This document shows positions 14,912 through 24,166 of a stretch of 38,790 bases of DNA, piece after piece (positions within the stretch are counted from its first letter, which is position 1; each line of letters begins with the position of its first letter). The position numbers and the translations under genes were made by a program. This DNA comes from Rugamonas sp. (GTDB lineage: Bacteria > Pseudomonadota > Gammaproteobacteria > Burkholderiales > Burkholderiaceae_D). The notes below the pieces were generated by a model, which did not search any database, was not told the origin of the DNA, and saw nothing but the letters and a program-made list of their open reading frames with translations. The stretch is taken from contig NZ_JANXMI010000296.1 in the NCBI RefSeq assembly GCF_025354735.1, positions 1-38,790 on the forward strand. Direction: 5' to 3'.

Positions 14912-15544
14912 TCAGCGTGCCACGATCAGCCGCAAGCCCAGGCCGACGAACACGGTGCCGGCCACGCGGTCCAGCCACATGCCGGCGCCCGGGTGGCCGT
15001 TGATCCACTTGCCGACCGCGCCGGAAAAATAGCCGAGCAGCCCGAACAGCACGCAGGCCTGGGCCGTGAAGACCAGCCCCAGCTGCGCGGTCTGCCAGCT
15101 GACCGCGCCGCGCGCCGGCAGCACGAACTGCGGCAGGAACGACAGGAAGAACAGCACCACCTTGGGATTGATCGCATTGGCGAACCAGCCCTTGGCGAAC
15201 AGCCGCGCCAGCGACTCTTGGACGGCCGCGCCGCCATCGACGCGGGCGCCGCCCCGGCTGCGCAGCGCGCCCACGCCCAGCCAGATCAGATACAGGCCCC
15301 CAGCGACCTTCAGCGCCGAAAACGCCAGCGGCGACGCCTTGATGAGCGCGCTCACGCCCAGCGTCGCCAGCACCGTGTGGCTCAAGCAGCCCAGCGCGCA
15401 GCCGAGGCCGAACACCATGCCCTGGCGCCGCCCGCGCGACATGCCCACGCCCAGCACCATCAAATTGTCCGGCCCCGGCGAGGCGGTGATGAGCACGGCG
15501 GCCGCGAGGAAACCGAAGCATTGTTCTGGTGTGATGAGCATCAT
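14912..15544 (-). CDS. LysE-family amino-acid/metabolite exporter
   Basis: The 210-residue inner-membrane protein has six hydrophobic segments and the family signature ASPGPDNLMVLGVGMSRGRR near the N-terminus, plus NAINPKVVLFFLSFLPQF in the middle. LysE/RhtB proteins export amino acids or similar small molecules by secondary transport. Adjacent ATG codons at 15544 and 15541 are both possible starts; the ribosome-binding site is weak. It converges on the Gly-zipper gene with the terminator between. Confidence 0.9.
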   Translation of the reverse strand: MMLITPEQCFGFLAAAVLITASPGPDNLMVLGVGMSRGRRQGMVFGLGCALGCLSHTVLATLGVSALIKASPLAFSALKVAGGLYLIWLGVGALRSRGGARVDGGAAVQESLARLFAKGWFANAINPKVVLFFLSFLPQFVLPARGAVSWQTAQLGLVFTAQACVLFGLLGYFSGAVGKWINGHPGAGMWLDRVAGTVFVGLGLRLIVAR

Positions 15545-15729
15545 GGACCCGCAAAAAAGGAATCCGCCATCATACTCGCGCCGGCGCGCCACGGCCAGAT
15601 CGCCGCCGCGTGCGCCGGGACGAGGAAAATCGGCCCGGCGCGACTTTTCCGGCGCGTTGTCGATTAAAATACATCATTGCAAAATTACAATAGCAGCGCC
15701 GCCACCGTGTGCCGGTCAGCAATCGCGAC

Positions 15730-18630
15730 ATGATATTGACGCATTCGATATTCTCCAGCTGTGATGCGGCGCCGCGGCGCGGCGGGCGGCCGCCGTCATG
15801 GTCGCCGTCCTTATTGCTGTTGCTGATATGGGCGCTGTTGGCGCTGGCGCCGCCGCTGATGGCCGCGCCGCTGCCGCTGGACGGCGCACAGCGCGTCGAC
15901 CTGGGCCGCAACGCCGTGCTGTACCGGTCCGGCGGCGAAGTCTTACCGGCCGACGCCGCCGCCCTGCCCGGATTGCTGGCGCAGCTGACGCCGGCGGCCA
16001 GGGTCGACCTGCTGGGCGGCGGCTACTGGCTGTACGCCGAGCTGCGCAACGACACCCGGCTGGCCGCCTGGGTCATCGCCCCCACCGACACGCTGATCGA
16101 CCAGGTCGACATCGCGGTCTACAGTCCCGACGGCGAGGTCCGCCGGCTCCAGACCGGCTACCGCCAGCCCCACGAATACATGCTGCACTACGGCAAGGAC
16201 ATCACCCTCCAGCCCGGCGTGAACTACCAGCTGCTGATCCACTTTTCCAGTCCCTACTATGCGCACCAGCCGGTGTTCGCCCTCATTCCGCAAGCGCAAT
16301 ACCGGCGCCTGGTGGCGCGTGAAAACGTCCTCGTCATCGGCTCCATCGGCGCGCTGGCGGCGCTGGCGCTGTTCAATTTCTTCATTTATTCCTACACGCG
16401 CGACCGCTCCTCGCTGTACTACGCGCTGTACGTGCTGTGCTACGCCGTGGCCTGGGGCATCAGCTTCGGGCTGGCCGCCGACCTGGCCGACTGGCACGAG
16501 CTGCACTGGCATTACGTGCCCTTCTTCCTGCTGCCGGTGTTCAGTACCCTGTTCTACACCAACTTCCTGCGCCTGAGCACGCACGCGCCGCGCCTGTACG
16601 CGCTGTCGCGCATCAACCTGGTGCTGCCGCTGGTGCTGCTGCCGAGCTGCTTCTTCCTCCTCGGCTACGCCCACACGCTGGCCACCATCGCCATCGCGCT
16701 GTGGATGCCGCTGGCCCTGCTCAGCGGCATCGTCGTCTGGAGGGGCGGCTACCAGCCGGCGCGCTACTTCGTGCTCGGCTTTTGCGCGCTGATGCTGCCC
16801 GGCTTCGTGATCTTGCCGGCCAACGTGGGCCTGATCCCGGCGCTGGTCGACAATTCACAACTGCTCACGCTGCTCGGCGGCACGCTAGACGGCATCTTGC
16901 TGGCCTTCGCCCTGGCCGACCGGATCCGCCTGCTGCGCGACCACCTCGAACAGCGGGTCCAGGAACGCACCGTCGAGCTGACCCAGGCCAAGGAACACGC
17001 CGAGGTCGTCAGCCGCCACCGCATCGATTTCCTGTCGGCCATGAGCCACGACATCCGCACCCCGCTGGCCGGCGTCATCGGCATGCTCAAGTTCGCGCTG
17101 CGCGACCAGGCCATCGGCAGCCGCACCGGCGAGTATTTGCGCATCGGCCTGCAAAACAGTGAAGCGCTGCTGGCCATCCTCAACGACATCCTCGATTTTT
17201 CCAAGATCGACGCCGGCCGCCTGCTGATCGAGAGCGTGGACTTCGACCTGGTGGCGCTGATCGACGACGCAGTCGGCATCCTGCAAGCCCAGGCCGACGC
17301 CAAGAGCCTGCTGCTGCGCTACGAACTGGCGCTGGACTTGCCGCGCTATGTGCGGGGCGACCCGACGCGGCTGCGGCAAATCCTGCTCAAACTGCTCGGC
17401 AACGCCATCAAGTTCACCGACCGCGGCGAAGTCAAGCTCGCCGCCACGGCCGCGCCGGGCGGCGGCGGCGGCGTCGCCATCCGCTTCGACGTCAGCGACA
17501 CCGGCCCCGGCATCGCGGCCGCCACGCTGCCGCGCCTGTTCCAGAAATTCGAGCAGGCCGACCATTCGACGACGCGGCGCTACGGCGGCACCGGCCTGGG
17601 CCTGGCAATCTGCAAGGAACTGGTCGAGCTGATGGGTGGCGCCATCGGCGCCGAAAGCCGCATCGGCGTCGGCTCCGTGTTCAGCGTGACGCTGCCGCTG
17701 GCGCTGGGCGCGGCGCCGGCGCCGGACGCGCTGGCCGCGCCGCGCCGGGACCGGCACCGCTACCGCCTGCGCGTGCTGTGCGCCGAGGACGTGCGCACCA
17801 ACCAGATCATCGTCGGCACGCTGATCGAAAACATGGGCCACGATATCCACATCGTCGAAAACGGCTTGCAGGCGCTGCACGCGCTGTCGACCGCCGCCTA
17901 CGACCTGGTTCTGATGGACGGCCGCATGCCGATGATGGACGGCGAACAGGCCGCGCGCCTGATCCGCAACGGCGGCAACGAAGACTACCGCGTGCTCGAC
18001 CCGGCCATCCCCATCATCGCGCTGACGGCCAACGCCAGCGACCACGACCGCGCGCGCTACCTGGCCGGCGGCATGGACGGCTTCCTCAGCAAGCCGGTCG
18101 ACGAACGCAAGCTGTACGACCAGATCGAAAAGACCATCGCCCAGCACCTCAGCCGCGGCCACCCGCTGCGCCCGGCCGACGCGCACGCCGATGCCGACGA
18201 AACCGCGCTGTCCGCGCAGTTCGGCGTCGCCGCGCCGCTGCCGGCCAGCGGCCGCCCGCCCCAGACGCCGTCGGCGATCCACATCATGCCGCTGGCCGGG
18301 CTGTCGCACAAACACATGCAGCGCATCACCCTCGCCTTCCTCGACGAGGCGCCGCGCCGGCTGGCACTGGCGCGCGACGCCGTCCAGGCCGGCAATCCGG
18401 GCGCCGCCTCGGCCGCCTTCCACGCGCTCAAGGGCAGCGCCGGCTACCTCAGCTCCTCGCGGCTGCACACGCTGTGCCACGAAATGGAAGCGCTGTCGGC
18501 GGCCGGCGACCTCGACGTCGTCATCGCCGGCCTGCCCGAAGTGGCCGCCGCGCTGGACCAGGCCTGCGCCGACCTGCGCGCCGTCGCCGCCGGCGCCCCG
18601 GCCGACGACGCGCTGGCCGAGCTGAGATAG
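15730..18630 (+). CDS. Hybrid sensor histidine kinase: 7TMR-DISM, HisKA, HATPase, REC, HPt
   Basis: About 966 residues. After a signal/anchor there is a periplasmic 7TMR-DISM extracellular domain (around 40-195), seven TM helices (around 200-395), a coiled-coil linker (EQRVQERTVELTQAKEHAE), HisKA with the phospho-His in FLSAMSHDIRTPLAGV (about H440), HATPase_c (NAIKFT, DTGPGI, YGGTGLGLAICK), a receiver with D730 in LVLMDGRMPMMDG and SKPVDE, and a C-terminal HPt with H898 in HALKGSAGYL. All phosphorelay residues are present. A GTG at 15709 is an alternative start; neither has a good ribosome-binding site. No output regulator gene is adjacent. Confidence 0.93.
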   Translation: MILTHSIFSSCDAAPRRGGRPPSWSPSLLLLLIWALLALAPPLMAAPLPLDGAQRVDLGRNAVLYRSGGEVLPADAAALPGLLAQLTPAARVDLLGGGYWLYAELRNDTRLAAWVIAPTDTLIDQVDIAVYSPDGEVRRLQTGYRQPHEYMLHYGKDITLQPGVNYQLLIHFSSPYYAHQPVFALIPQAQYRRLVARENVLVIGSIGALAALALFNFFIYSYTRDRSSLYYALYVLCYAVAWGISFGLAADLADWHELHWHYVPFFLLPVFSTLFYTNFLRLSTHAPRLYALSRINLVLPLVLLPSCFFLLGYAHTLATIAIALWMPLALLSGIVVWRGGYQPARYFVLGFCALMLPGFVILPANVGLIPALVDNSQLLTLLGGTLDGILLAFALADRIRLLRDHLEQRVQERTVELTQAKEHAEVVSRHRIDFLSAMSHDIRTPLAGVIGMLKFALRDQAIGSRTGEYLRIGLQNSEALLAILNDILDFSKIDAGRLLIESVDFDLVALIDDAVGILQAQADAKSLLLRYELALDLPRYVRGDPTRLRQILLKLLGNAIKFTDRGEVKLAATAAPGGGGGVAIRFDVSDTGPGIAAATLPRLFQKFEQADHSTTRRYGGTGLGLAICKELVELMGGAIGAESRIGVGSVFSVTLPLALGAAPAPDALAAPRRDRHRYRLRVLCAEDVRTNQIIVGTLIENMGHDIHIVENGLQALHALSTAAYDLVLMDGRMPMMDGEQAARLIRNGGNEDYRVLDPAIPIIALTANASDHDRARYLAGGMDGFLSKPVDERKLYDQIEKTIAQHLSRGHPLRPADAHADADETALSAQFGVAAPLPASGRPPQTPSAIHIMPLAGLSHKHMQRITLAFLDEAPRRLALARDAVQAGNPGAASAAFHALKGSAGYLSSSRLHTLCHEMEALSAAGDLDVVIAGLPEVAAALDQACADLRAVAAGAPADDALAELR

Positions 18631-18743
18631 CCGCGCCCCGTGCTATGCTGGTGGCCGCCACGGTGGCGCCACGCCACCGTGCCGTCAACAAATCAAGCCT
18701 ATCGAGTCAGCGGCGCCTCGCGCATCCGGGGCAGGAGTCCATC

Positions 18744-19007
18744 ATGAGCAAACGTATTCCAGCAGTGCTGATGGCGCTGCTTCTGTTCAACAACGGCGCC
18801 TACGCGGCCGGCTGCCTGAAAGGCGCGGCCGTCGGCGGCGTCGCCGGCCACGTGGCCGGACACCATGCCGTCGTCGGCGCCGTCGGCGGCTGCCTGGTGG
18901 GGCGCCACCTGGCCAAAAAAGACGCCGAACAAAAGAAAGCGGCCGCCGACGCCGCCGCCCAGGCGAAAAAAGCGCCGCCCGCTCCGGCTCCGGTCCCCAG
19001 CCGCTAA
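18744..19007 (+). CDS. Small secreted Gly-zipper-like protein
   Basis: An 87-residue protein starting at an ATG with GCAGGAG upstream. A signal peptide (MSKRIPAVLMALLLFNNGAYA) is followed by two cysteines framing a glycine-rich, possibly membrane-inserting hairpin (CLKGAAVGGVAG then VVGAVGGCLVG), then a charged Lys/Ala helix and a Pro-rich tail. It resembles other short Gly-zipper envelope proteins; function unknown. It follows the hybrid kinase by 113 bases. Confidence 0.7.
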   Translation: MSKRIPAVLMALLLFNNGAYAAGCLKGAAVGGVAGHVAGHHAVVGAVGGCLVGRHLAKKDAEQKKAAADAAAQAKKAPPAPAPVPSR

Positions 19008-19197
19008 GCCGCTGAGCGACCAACCGCCAAACCCCACGGCAACATTTTTCAATACAGCAAGTCCGCCAGCCCCCGACGCGCTCCCAAGTGTATTCCGATG
19101 GGGGTAGGAAAATTCCTATTCTCACCAAAAGCGTTGCGTTTCGGCTGGTTGGTCTTGATGAGACCACTTTGCTAGGAGACACTATCGATACACAACC

Positions 19198-19506
19198 TTG
19201 AGTGGTCCAGGCACCGCTGAACTGGGGGACGAATTGGTACTTCTATCAAAAATCGACGGCCAGCTGCGCAAGTGGTGTTGGTGGCAGGGGCGCTGCCGAC
19301 GCCGCGACGTGCTGGCCGCGCAGAAAATCAATGTCGGCATCGTCTTCCACAATATGCTCAGCGCCGAGGAAGCGAACCACTACATGGCCAAAAACGGCAT
19401 CCCCGAGGCGGTCGCCACGCGCGTGCTGGACCACGCCCGGCACCGCCGCAAGAACGATGTGCATCCGCGCCTGGTCGACCAGCCGCACGGCGACAACGGC
19501 GGCTGA
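19198..19506 (+). CDS. Small uncharacterised protein, member C of a three-copy family (start uncertain)
   Basis: The open frame is 102 codons from a TTG at 19198; a TTG at 19234 with GGGGGA upstream is another possible start and no ATG is available near the N-terminus. The C-terminal half (KINVGIVFHNMLSAEEANHY then GIPEAVATRVLDHARHRR) aligns with small proteins A and B at 1843 and 2284, giving a shared pattern of I-V/I-F helix, LSA-E-A, I-P, V-RVL and a basic RR tail. No domain or signal peptide is recognised. It ends 43 bases before the Lhr gene. Confidence 0.5.
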   Translation: MSGPGTAELGDELVLLSKIDGQLRKWCWWQGRCRRRDVLAAQKINVGIVFHNMLSAEEANHYMAKNGIPEAVATRVLDHARHRRKNDVHPRLVDQPHGDNGG

Positions 19507-19549
19507 CGGCGGCCTTGCCTGCCGCCCGGCCGCCCCCATCTGAGTGGGC

Positions 19550-22500
19550 ATGACCAGACCACCTGCCGCCGATCCGCTCTGGCGCGACTTCGATCCCGCC
19601 GTCGCCGCCTGGTTCCGCGCCACCTTCCCGGCCGCGACCGAGGCGCAGCGGCGCGCCTGGCCGCTGATCCAGAGCGGCCGCACGACGCTGGTGGCCGCGC
19701 CGACCGGCTCCGGCAAGACGCTGACCGCCTTCCTCGCCGCCATCGACGCGCTGGTGCGCGACAGCGCCGGCGCGCCGCTGCCCGATGAAACGCGGGTGCT
19801 CTACATCTCGCCGCTCAAGGCCCTGTCCAACGACATCCGCCTGAACCTGGAAGCGCCGCTCGACGGCATCAGCCGCCAACTGGCCGCCATGGGCCGGCCC
19901 GACCACGGCATCCGCAGCGCCGTGCGCACCGGCGACACCACCACGGCCGAACGCAACGCCATGCGCCAGCGCGCGCCGCACATCCTCGTCACCACGCCCG
20001 AATCGCTGTACGTGCTGCTCGGCTCCGACAGCGGCCGCGCCATGCTGGCGACGGTGCGCACCGTCATCGTCGACGAAATCCACGCCGTCGCCGCCAGCAA
20101 GCGTGGCAGCCACCTGGCCCTGAGTCTGGAGCGCCTGTCCACGCTGTGCGCGCGGCCGCCGCTGCGGGTCGGCCTGTCGGCCACGCAGAAACCCATATCG
20201 GCCATGGCGCGCTTCCTGGCCGGCAGCGCCGATGGCGGCGGCGGGGAAAATGCGTGCGCCATCGTCGATGTCGGCCACGTGCGCGCGCGCGACCTGGCGC
20301 TGGAACTGCCGCCGGTGCCGCTCGAAGCCATCATGCCCAATGAAGTGTGGGAGCGCGTCTACGACCGCATGGCGGAACTGGCGGTCCAGCACCGCACCAC
20401 GCTGGTCTTCGTCAACACGCGGCGCATGGCCGAACGCGCCGCCCGCCACCTGGCCGAGCGCCTCGGCGCGGACGCCGTCGCCGCCCACCACGGCAGCCTG
20501 GCCAAGGAATACCGGCTCGCCGCCGAACAGCGCCTCAAGCGCGGCGAACTGCGCGTGCTCGTCGCCACCGCCTCGCTGGAACTGGGCATCGACATCGGCG
20601 ACGTCGACCTGGTCTGCCAGGTCGGCTCGCCGCGCAATATCGCCGCCCTGCTGCAACGGGTCGGCCGCTCCGGCCACCAGGTCGGCGGCCTGCCCAAGGG
20701 ACGGCTGTTCCCGACCTCGCGCGACGACTTGATCGAATGCGCCGCGCTGCTCGACTGCGTGCGCCGCGACGAACTCGACGCCCTGCGCATCCCGGCCGCG
20801 CCGCTCGACGTGCTGGCGCAGCAGATCGTCGCCGAAGTGGCGGCCCGCGAATGGGGCGAGGACGCGCTGTTCGACCTGCTGCGCCGGGCCGAACCCTACG
20901 CGGCGCTCGAACGGACGCAGTACGACGCCGTGCTGCGCATGCTCGCCGACGGCTACGCCACGCGCCTCGGCGTGCGCGGCGCCTACCTGCACCGCGACAC
21001 GGTGGCCGGCACGCTGCGCGGCCGGCGCGGCGGCAAGCTGACCGCCGTCACCTCCGGCGGCACCATCCCCGACAACGCCGACTACGCCGTGCTGCTCGAG
21101 CCGCAGGGACTGGCCATCGGCACCGTGCACGAGGACTTCGCCGTCGAAAGCCTGGCCGGCGACATTTTCCAGCTCGGGAACGCGTCCTACCGCATCCTGC
21201 GCGTCGAAGCGGGCAAGGTGCGCGTCGACGACGCCCACGGCGCCGCGCCGACCATCCCGTTCTGGCTGGGCGAAGCGCCGGGCCGCAGCGACGAATTGTC
21301 GGCCGGCGTGGCGCGGCTGCGCGGCGAGATCGACCGCCTGCTGGCGGCCGACGGCGCCGACGAAGTTAATGACGGGGATGACGATGCCACCGGCGCCCCG
21401 GTCCACGGCGGCGCGGCGGCGATCGAGCGCGCGATAGCCTGGCTGGTGTCGCAGGTCGGCCTGGACGAGGAAGCGGCGCGCCAGATCGTCGACTACCTGG
21501 CGCGGGCGCGGGCCGCGCTCGGCGCGCTGCCGACGCAGGACTGCCTGGTGATGGAACGCTTCTTCGACGAATCGGGCGGCACCCAGCTGGTGATCCACTC
21601 GCCGTTCGGCAGCCGCATCAACCGCGCCTGGGGACTGGCGCTGCGCAAGCGCTTCTGCCGCACCTTCAACTTCGAGCTGCAGGGCGCCGCCACCGAAGAC
21701 GCGATCATCCTGTCGCTGTCGACCAGCCACAGTTTTCCGCTCGACGAAGTGTGGCGCTACCTGCGCCCGGCCAGCGCCGAACACCTGCTGATCCAGGCGC
21801 TGCTCGACGCGCCGCTGTTCAACGTCCGCTGGCGCTGGATCGCCACCACCGCGCTGGCCCTGCCGCGCTACGCCGGCGGCCGCAAGGTCGCGCCGCAGAT
21901 CCAGCGCATGAAAAGCGACGACCTGCTCGCCGCCGTCTTCCCCGACCAGGCGGCGTGCCTGGAAAACATCGTCGGCGAACGCGAAGTGCCGCGCCACCCG
22001 CTGGTCGACCAGGCCATCGACGACTGCCTGCACGAAGCGATGGACAGCGAAGGCTGGCTCGCGCTGCTGCGCCGCATCGAGAACGGCGGCATACGGCTGC
22101 TGGCGCGCGACCTGCCCGCGCCGTCGGCGCTGGCGGCCGAGGTGCTCACCTCGAATCCCTACACCTTCCTCGACGACGCCCCCATCGAGGAGCGCCGCAC
22201 GCAGGCGGTCATCAACCGGCGCTGGAGCGATCCCGCGTCGACCGACGACCTGGGCGCGCTCGACGCCGGCGCCATCGCCAGCGTCGCCGAGGAAGCCTGG
22301 CCGCAGGTGCGCAACGGCGACGAGATGCACGAGGCGCTGGTGTCGCTGGCCTGCGTCACGTCCGACGAAGCGGCGGCCCACGAAGGCTGGCCGGCGTGGC
22401 TGGCCGCGCTGGCCGCCGGCGGCCGCGCCACGCGGCTGCGCGGCACCGGCGCCGGCGCCGATTTCTGGGTCGCGCTGGAACGCCACGCCTGCGTGCGGGC

Positions 22501-24094
22501 CGCCTACCCGCAAGCCGTCGCCACGCCCGCGCTGACGATCCCCGAACGCTGCCACGACCACGGCAACGGCAGCGGCGACGAGGACTGGACGCGCGACGCC
22601 GCGCTGGTTGAAATCGTGCGCGCGCGCCTGACCGGCTTCGGCCCGCAGCCGCTGGCCGTCATCGCCGCCACGCTGGGCCTGAGCGCCAGCACCACCACCA
22701 TCGCGCTGACCCAGCTCGAAAGCGAAGGCTATGTCATGCGCGGCCGCTTCACGCCCGGCGTCGCGGCCGAGGAATGGTGCGAACGCCACCTGCTCGCCCG
22801 CATCCACCGCTACACCATCAAACGGCTGCGGCGCGAAATCGAACCGGTCGAACGCCAGGACTTCATGCGCTTCCTGTTCGACTGGCAGCACCTGTCGCCG
22901 GACACGCAACTCGAAGGCCGCGACGCGCTGCCGCAGATCCTGGCGCAGCTCGAAGGCTACGAAGCGGCCGCCGGCGCGTGGGAAAGCGACCTGCTGGCGC
23001 TGCGGCTGGACGACTATTCGACGCTGTGGCTGGACGAATTATGCCGCGCCGGGAAGCTGGTCTGGACCCGCATCGGCGCGCCGCCGTCGGCCGCCGGCGG
23101 TCCGGTGCGCGGCACGCCCATCGTGCTGCTGCCGCGACGCCAGCTGGGCCAGTGGCGCGCGCTGCCCGCCGCCGCCGGACAAATCGAGATCTCCGCGCGC
23201 GCCATGCGTGTGCTCGAAGCGCTGCGGCGCGACGGCGCCCTCTTCTTCGACGAACTGCAACACGAGGCACATCTGCTGCCGGTGGAACTGGAAAACGCGC
23301 TCGGCGAACTGGTGGCGACAGGCCTGGTCAACGCCGACAGCTTCGCCGGCCTGCGCGCCATGCTGCTGCCGGCGGCCAAGCGCGCCGGCAAGGACAAGCG
23401 GCGGCGCCACGGCGGCGCGCCGTCGATGGAGGAAGCCGGCCGCTGGGCGTTGATACGGCGCGCCGACGGCGACAACGTCGTCGCCAAAGTCATTGAGTAC
23501 ACAAGTATCGCCGATGCCGGAAAGGGTGGCGACGATGGCGGCGGCGAGGTTCAAGACCCGGCGGCGCGCGCCATCAAGCCCGCCGCGCCGCCGGCGGCCG
23601 TGCGCAAGCCGCGCACCGATCCCGAAACGCTGGAACACATCGCCATGACGCTGCTGCGCCGCTACGGTGTGATGTTCTGGCGCCTGCTCGAACGCGAAGC
23701 GGCGTGGCTGCCATCGTGGCGCGAACTGCTGCCGGTCTACCACCGGCTCGAAGCGCGCGGCGACATCCGTGGCGGCCGTTTCGTCGCCGGCCTGTCGGGC
23801 GAACAGTTCGCGCTGCCCGAAGCGATCCCGCTGCTGCGCGAGGTGCGGCGCCGCGCCCACGACGGCAGCTTCGTCTGCGTCTCCGGCATCGACCCGCTGA
23901 ACCTGAGCGGCACCCTGCTCCCCGGCGACAAAGTCCCGGCGCTGGCCGGCAACCGCCTGCTGTACCGCGACGGCGCGCCCGTCGCCACCATCGTCGCCGG
24001 AAAAATCAACTACCTGCCGCCGCCCGAAATGCAGGATGGAGCGGATGCACCAGACCGCGAGACGATGCGCGGTCATCTGGTCGGCCGCCGATAG
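19550..24094 (+). CDS. lhr: Lhr, large superfamily-2 DNA/RNA helicase
   Basis: The 1514-residue protein is full-length compared with E. coli Lhr (1538). The helicase core shows Walker A PTGSGKT (51-57), DEIH (175-178), GLSAT (208-212), LVFVNTRRMAE, LVATASLELGIDIGDVDLV and QRVGRSGH. It continues through the long Lhr-specific winged-helix and beta-barrel regions and the C-terminal domain. Lhr is an ATP-dependent 3'-5' helicase that unwinds DNA-RNA hybrids and is linked to DNA repair. The ATG at 19550 is chosen over an in-frame GTG six bases earlier. It is on the same strand as member C of the small family, and appears to be a single transcription unit. Confidence 0.96.
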   Translation: MTRPPAADPLWRDFDPAVAAWFRATFPAATEAQRRAWPLIQSGRTTLVAAPTGSGKTLTAFLAAIDALVRDSAGAPLPDETRVLYISPLKALSNDIRLNLEAPLDGISRQLAAMGRPDHGIRSAVRTGDTTTAERNAMRQRAPHILVTTPESLYVLLGSDSGRAMLATVRTVIVDEIHAVAASKRGSHLALSLERLSTLCARPPLRVGLSATQKPISAMARFLAGSADGGGGENACAIVDVGHVRARDLALELPPVPLEAIMPNEVWERVYDRMAELAVQHRTTLVFVNTRRMAERAARHLAERLGADAVAAHHGSLAKEYRLAAEQRLKRGELRVLVATASLELGIDIGDVDLVCQVGSPRNIAALLQRVGRSGHQVGGLPKGRLFPTSRDDLIECAALLDCVRRDELDALRIPAAPLDVLAQQIVAEVAAREWGEDALFDLLRRAEPYAALERTQYDAVLRMLADGYATRLGVRGAYLHRDTVAGTLRGRRGGKLTAVTSGGTIPDNADYAVLLEPQGLAIGTVHEDFAVESLAGDIFQLGNASYRILRVEAGKVRVDDAHGAAPTIPFWLGEAPGRSDELSAGVARLRGEIDRLLAADGADEVNDGDDDATGAPVHGGAAAIERAIAWLVSQVGLDEEAARQIVDYLARARAALGALPTQDCLVMERFFDESGGTQLVIHSPFGSRINRAWGLALRKRFCRTFNFELQGAATEDAIILSLSTSHSFPLDEVWRYLRPASAEHLLIQALLDAPLFNVRWRWIATTALALPRYAGGRKVAPQIQRMKSDDLLAAVFPDQAACLENIVGEREVPRHPLVDQAIDDCLHEAMDSEGWLALLRRIENGGIRLLARDLPAPSALAAEVLTSNPYTFLDDAPIEERRTQAVINRRWSDPASTDDLGALDAGAIASVAEEAWPQVRNGDEMHEALVSLACVTSDEAAAHEGWPAWLAALAAGGRATRLRGTGAGADFWVALERHACVRAAYPQAVATPALTIPERCHDHGNGSGDEDWTRDAALVEIVRARLTGFGPQPLAVIAATLGLSASTTTIALTQLESEGYVMRGRFTPGVAAEEWCERHLLARIHRYTIKRLRREIEPVERQDFMRFLFDWQHLSPDTQLEGRDALPQILAQLEGYEAAAGAWESDLLALRLDDYSTLWLDELCRAGKLVWTRIGAPPSAAGGPVRGTPIVLLPRRQLGQWRALPAAAGQIEISARAMRVLEALRRDGALFFDELQHEAHLLPVELENALGELVATGLVNADSFAGLRAMLLPAAKRAGKDKRRRHGGAPSMEEAGRWALIRRADGDNVVAKVIEYTSIADAGKGGDDGGGEVQDPAARAIKPAAPPAAVRKPRTDPETLEHIAMTLLRRYGVMFWRLLEREAAWLPSWRELLPVYHRLEARGDIRGGRFVAGLSGEQFALPEAIPLLREVRRRAHDGSFVCVSGIDPLNLSGTLLPGDKVPALAGNRLLYRDGAPVATIVAGKINYLPPPEMQDGADAPDRETMRGHLVGRR

Positions 24095-24154
24095 CCAGGC
24101 GCGCGGCGGCGTGTCAAATCGCCAGGCCGACGCTGCGGCCCGGCACTATAGCCC

Positions 24155-24160
24155 TATAAT
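24155..24160 (+). promoter_or_regulatory. Consensus -10 box 7 bases before a start codon (leaderless mRNA candidate)
   Basis: TATAAT at 24155-24160 would place the transcription start at or within one or two bases of the ATG at 24167. No Shine-Dalgarno sequence lies in the 7-base gap. The -35 region is weak. Confidence 0.5.
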
Positions 24161-24166
24161 CGCCGC

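Noticed and set aside
19358..22909. A very long minus-strand open frame opposite lhr
   Set aside because: It lies wholly opposite the well-supported Lhr coding strand and its translation is Ala/Gly/Arg/Val low-complexity, the expected shadow of GC-rich codon use.
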